Assembly: GCA_964601515.1 (NCBI GenBank)
Contig: CAZRNU010000007.1
Location: forward strand, 1-53,074
DNA: 53,074 nucleotides
Reading direction: 5' to 3'
Source: PWND01 sp964601515
Lineage (GTDB): Bacteria; Bacteroidota; Bacteroidia; Bacteroidales; UBA7960
The notes under the pieces are model-generated. The model was not told the origin of the DNA, did not search any database, and worked only from the letters and a program-made list of their open reading frames with translations. This document shows positions 51,921-53,074 of this stretch, in pieces. The position numbers were made by a program, and so were the translations under genes. Every line of letters starts with the position of its first letter. Position 1 is the first letter of the stretch.

Positions 51921-53074
51921 ATGGGAAAAATTATTGGAATAGACTTAGGAACAACAAACTCATGCGTTGCTGTAATGGAAGGAAACGAACCTGTTGTAAT
52001 ACCTAATAGTGAAGGTCGCAGAACTACTCCATCAATTGTAGCTTTTACGGAAAACGGAGAAAGAAAAATTGGGGATCCGGCAAAAAGACAGGCGATTATT
52101 AATCCTACAAAAACCATATCTTCAATAAAGAGATTTATGGGTGAAACTTTTAATTCTACATCTCATGACAGAGGAAAAGTATCATACATTGTAGAAAAAG
52201 GAGACAACAATACGCCAAGAGTAAAAATTGATGACAGACTTTACAGTCCGCAAGAAATTTCTGCGATGGTTCTTCAAAAAATGAAAAAAACTGCCGAAGA
52301 TTATCTTGGTCAGGAAGTAACTGAAGCTGTTATTACTGTTCCGGCATACTTCAACGACAGTCAACGTCAGGCTACAAAGGAAGCAGGAGAAATTGCAGGT
52401 TTAAAAGTAAGAAGAATCATTAATGAACCGACAGCCGCTTCATTAGCATACGGACTTGACAAGAAAAACAAAGACATTAGAATTGCAGTTTACGATTTAG
52501 GTGGAGGTACGTTTGATATTTCAATCCTTGAGCTCGGCGACGGTGTTTTTGAAGTAAAATCAACAAATGGTGACACTCATCTAGGAGGTGACGATTTCGA
52601 TAATGCAGTTATAGATTGGTTGGCAGATGAATTTCTAAAAGACGAAAATATTGATCTTCGTAAAGACCCTATGGCAAAACAAAGGCTTAAAGAAGCTGCT
52701 GAGAAAGCAAAAATCGAACTATCTAGCTCAACTTCAACTGAGATAAACTTGCCATATATAATGCCTGTTGATGGAATTCCAAAACACCTTGTTCGTAACT
52801 TGACAAGAGCAAAGTTTGAACAATTAACTGACAAATATATTCAGGCTACTATTGAGCCTTGCAAAAAAGCACTTAAAGATGCAGGATATACTTCAGCTGA
52901 TATTGACGAAGTTATTTTGGTTGGTGGGTCAACTAGAATTCCGGCAATTCAAAAAATTGTTGAAGACTTTTTCGGAAAAAAACCATCTAAAGGTGTAAAT
53001 CCGGATGAAGTTGTTGCAGTTGGTGCGGCTATTCAGGGTGCAGTTTTGAGCGGAGAAATTAAAGATGTGCTTTT
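51921..53074 (+). CDS. dnaK: Chaperone DnaK, N-terminal part (cut by window edge)
   Basis: 384 residues before the window ends, all nucleotide-binding domain: GKIIGIDLGTTNSCVAVMEG, AYFNDSQRQATKEAGEIAGL, IAVYDLGGGTFDISILE and VILVGGSTRIPAIQ. The ATP-driven Hsp70 folds and protects proteins with DnaJ and GrpE. It is preceded by about 170 bp without another gene. Confidence 0.97.
   Translation, partial: MGKIIGIDLGTTNSCVAVMEGNEPVVIPNSEGRRTTPSIVAFTENGERKIGDPAKRQAIINPTKTISSIKRFMGETFNSTSHDRGKVSYIVEKGDNNTPRVKIDDRLYSPQEISAMVLQKMKKTAEDYLGQEVTEAVITVPAYFNDSQRQATKEAGEIAGLKVRRIINEPTAASLAYGLDKKNKDIRIAVYDLGGGTFDISILELGDGVFEVKSTNGDTHLGGDDFDNAVIDWLADEFLKDENIDLRKDPMAKQRLKEAAEKAKIELSSSTSTEINLPYIMPVDGIPKHLVRNLTRAKFEQLTDKYIQATIEPCKKALKDAGYTSADIDEVILVGGSTRIPAIQKIVEDFFGKKPSKGVNPDEVVAVGAAIQGAVLSGEIKDVL

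Noticed and set aside
1..53074. tRNA and rRNA genes
   Set aside because: I looked for cloverleaf arms with the T-loop pattern GTTCRANYC and for rRNA core motifs by eye and saw none; a covariance-model scan would be needed to exclude a divergent tRNA.

Overview
The window comes from an AT-rich member of the Bacteroidota, most likely class Bacteroidia. The signs are two secreted proteins ending in a type IX secretion (T9SS) C-terminal sorting domain (about 12.4 and 44.5 kb), TonB-dependent receptors with an N-terminal CarboxypepD-reg-like domain (left edge and 49.3 kb), and repeated promoters of the Bacteroidota type (TTTG, about 20 bp, TAnnTTTG). Ribosome binding sites are weak, and several genes appear to start at TTG or GTG.

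Region 1 (1-25.8 kb) is a specialised-metabolite locus of the aryl-polyene/flexirubin kind. It has two arms diverging from about 8.2-8.7 kb. The rightward arm makes and handles the chain: a tyrosine-ammonia-lyase-type enzyme (starter 4-coumarate), a FabG-like ketoreductase, a ketosynthase with an intact Cys-His-His triad, a C10 protease with a T9SS tail, a polysaccharide deacetylase, a LolA-like carrier, a lipoprotein, a hotdog dehydratase fused to a family-2 glycosyltransferase, a 1281-residue fusion of MMPL exporter, PlsC acyltransferase and methyltransferase, two tandem CrtI-like oxidoreductases, and a C45 acyltransferase/hydrolase. The leftward arm holds an ACP, an LpxL-like acyltransferase, an O-methyltransferase-like protein, a second hotdog dehydratase and a flavodoxin. 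Beyond a pair of hairpins comes a sub-operon with its own helix-turn-helix protein: a BtrH-like ACP acyl transferase, a second ACP, a sulfotransferase, a B12-binding radical SAM enzyme, an unknown protein and a receptor cut by the window edge. No chain-length-factor ketosynthase and no DarA/DarB are visible, so the product may differ from a classical flexirubin.

Region 2 (25.8-32.5 kb) is an accessory, repeat-rich island. It holds two ORF6N genes whose 3' halves share an apparently identical 305-bp stretch, an IS200-like transposase between two related palindromic elements, a peptidyl-arginine-deiminase-like lipoprotein, a small PD-(D/E)XK-like protein, a two-helix membrane protein, a duplicated 71-bp leader and several hairpin repeats. 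Each ORF6N gene carries a long perfect palindrome at the same place; the shared core is read in different frames in the two genes. This is the most striking signal in the window.

Region 3 (32.5-53.1 kb) starts with a PaaK-like adenylate-forming ligase, which could be the coumarate-activating enzyme cut off from region 1 by the island. It continues into ordinary chromosome: a histidine kinase, a TPR-SpoIIE phosphatase, queE, folD and ffh on the minus strand; a TPR protein, a DUF368 membrane protein, aroE and a secreted endonuclease I on the plus strand; a DnaJ-domain protein and an MscS channel on the minus strand; then rpmB, a small regulatory-domain protein, a TonB-dependent receptor and the 5' part of dnaK.
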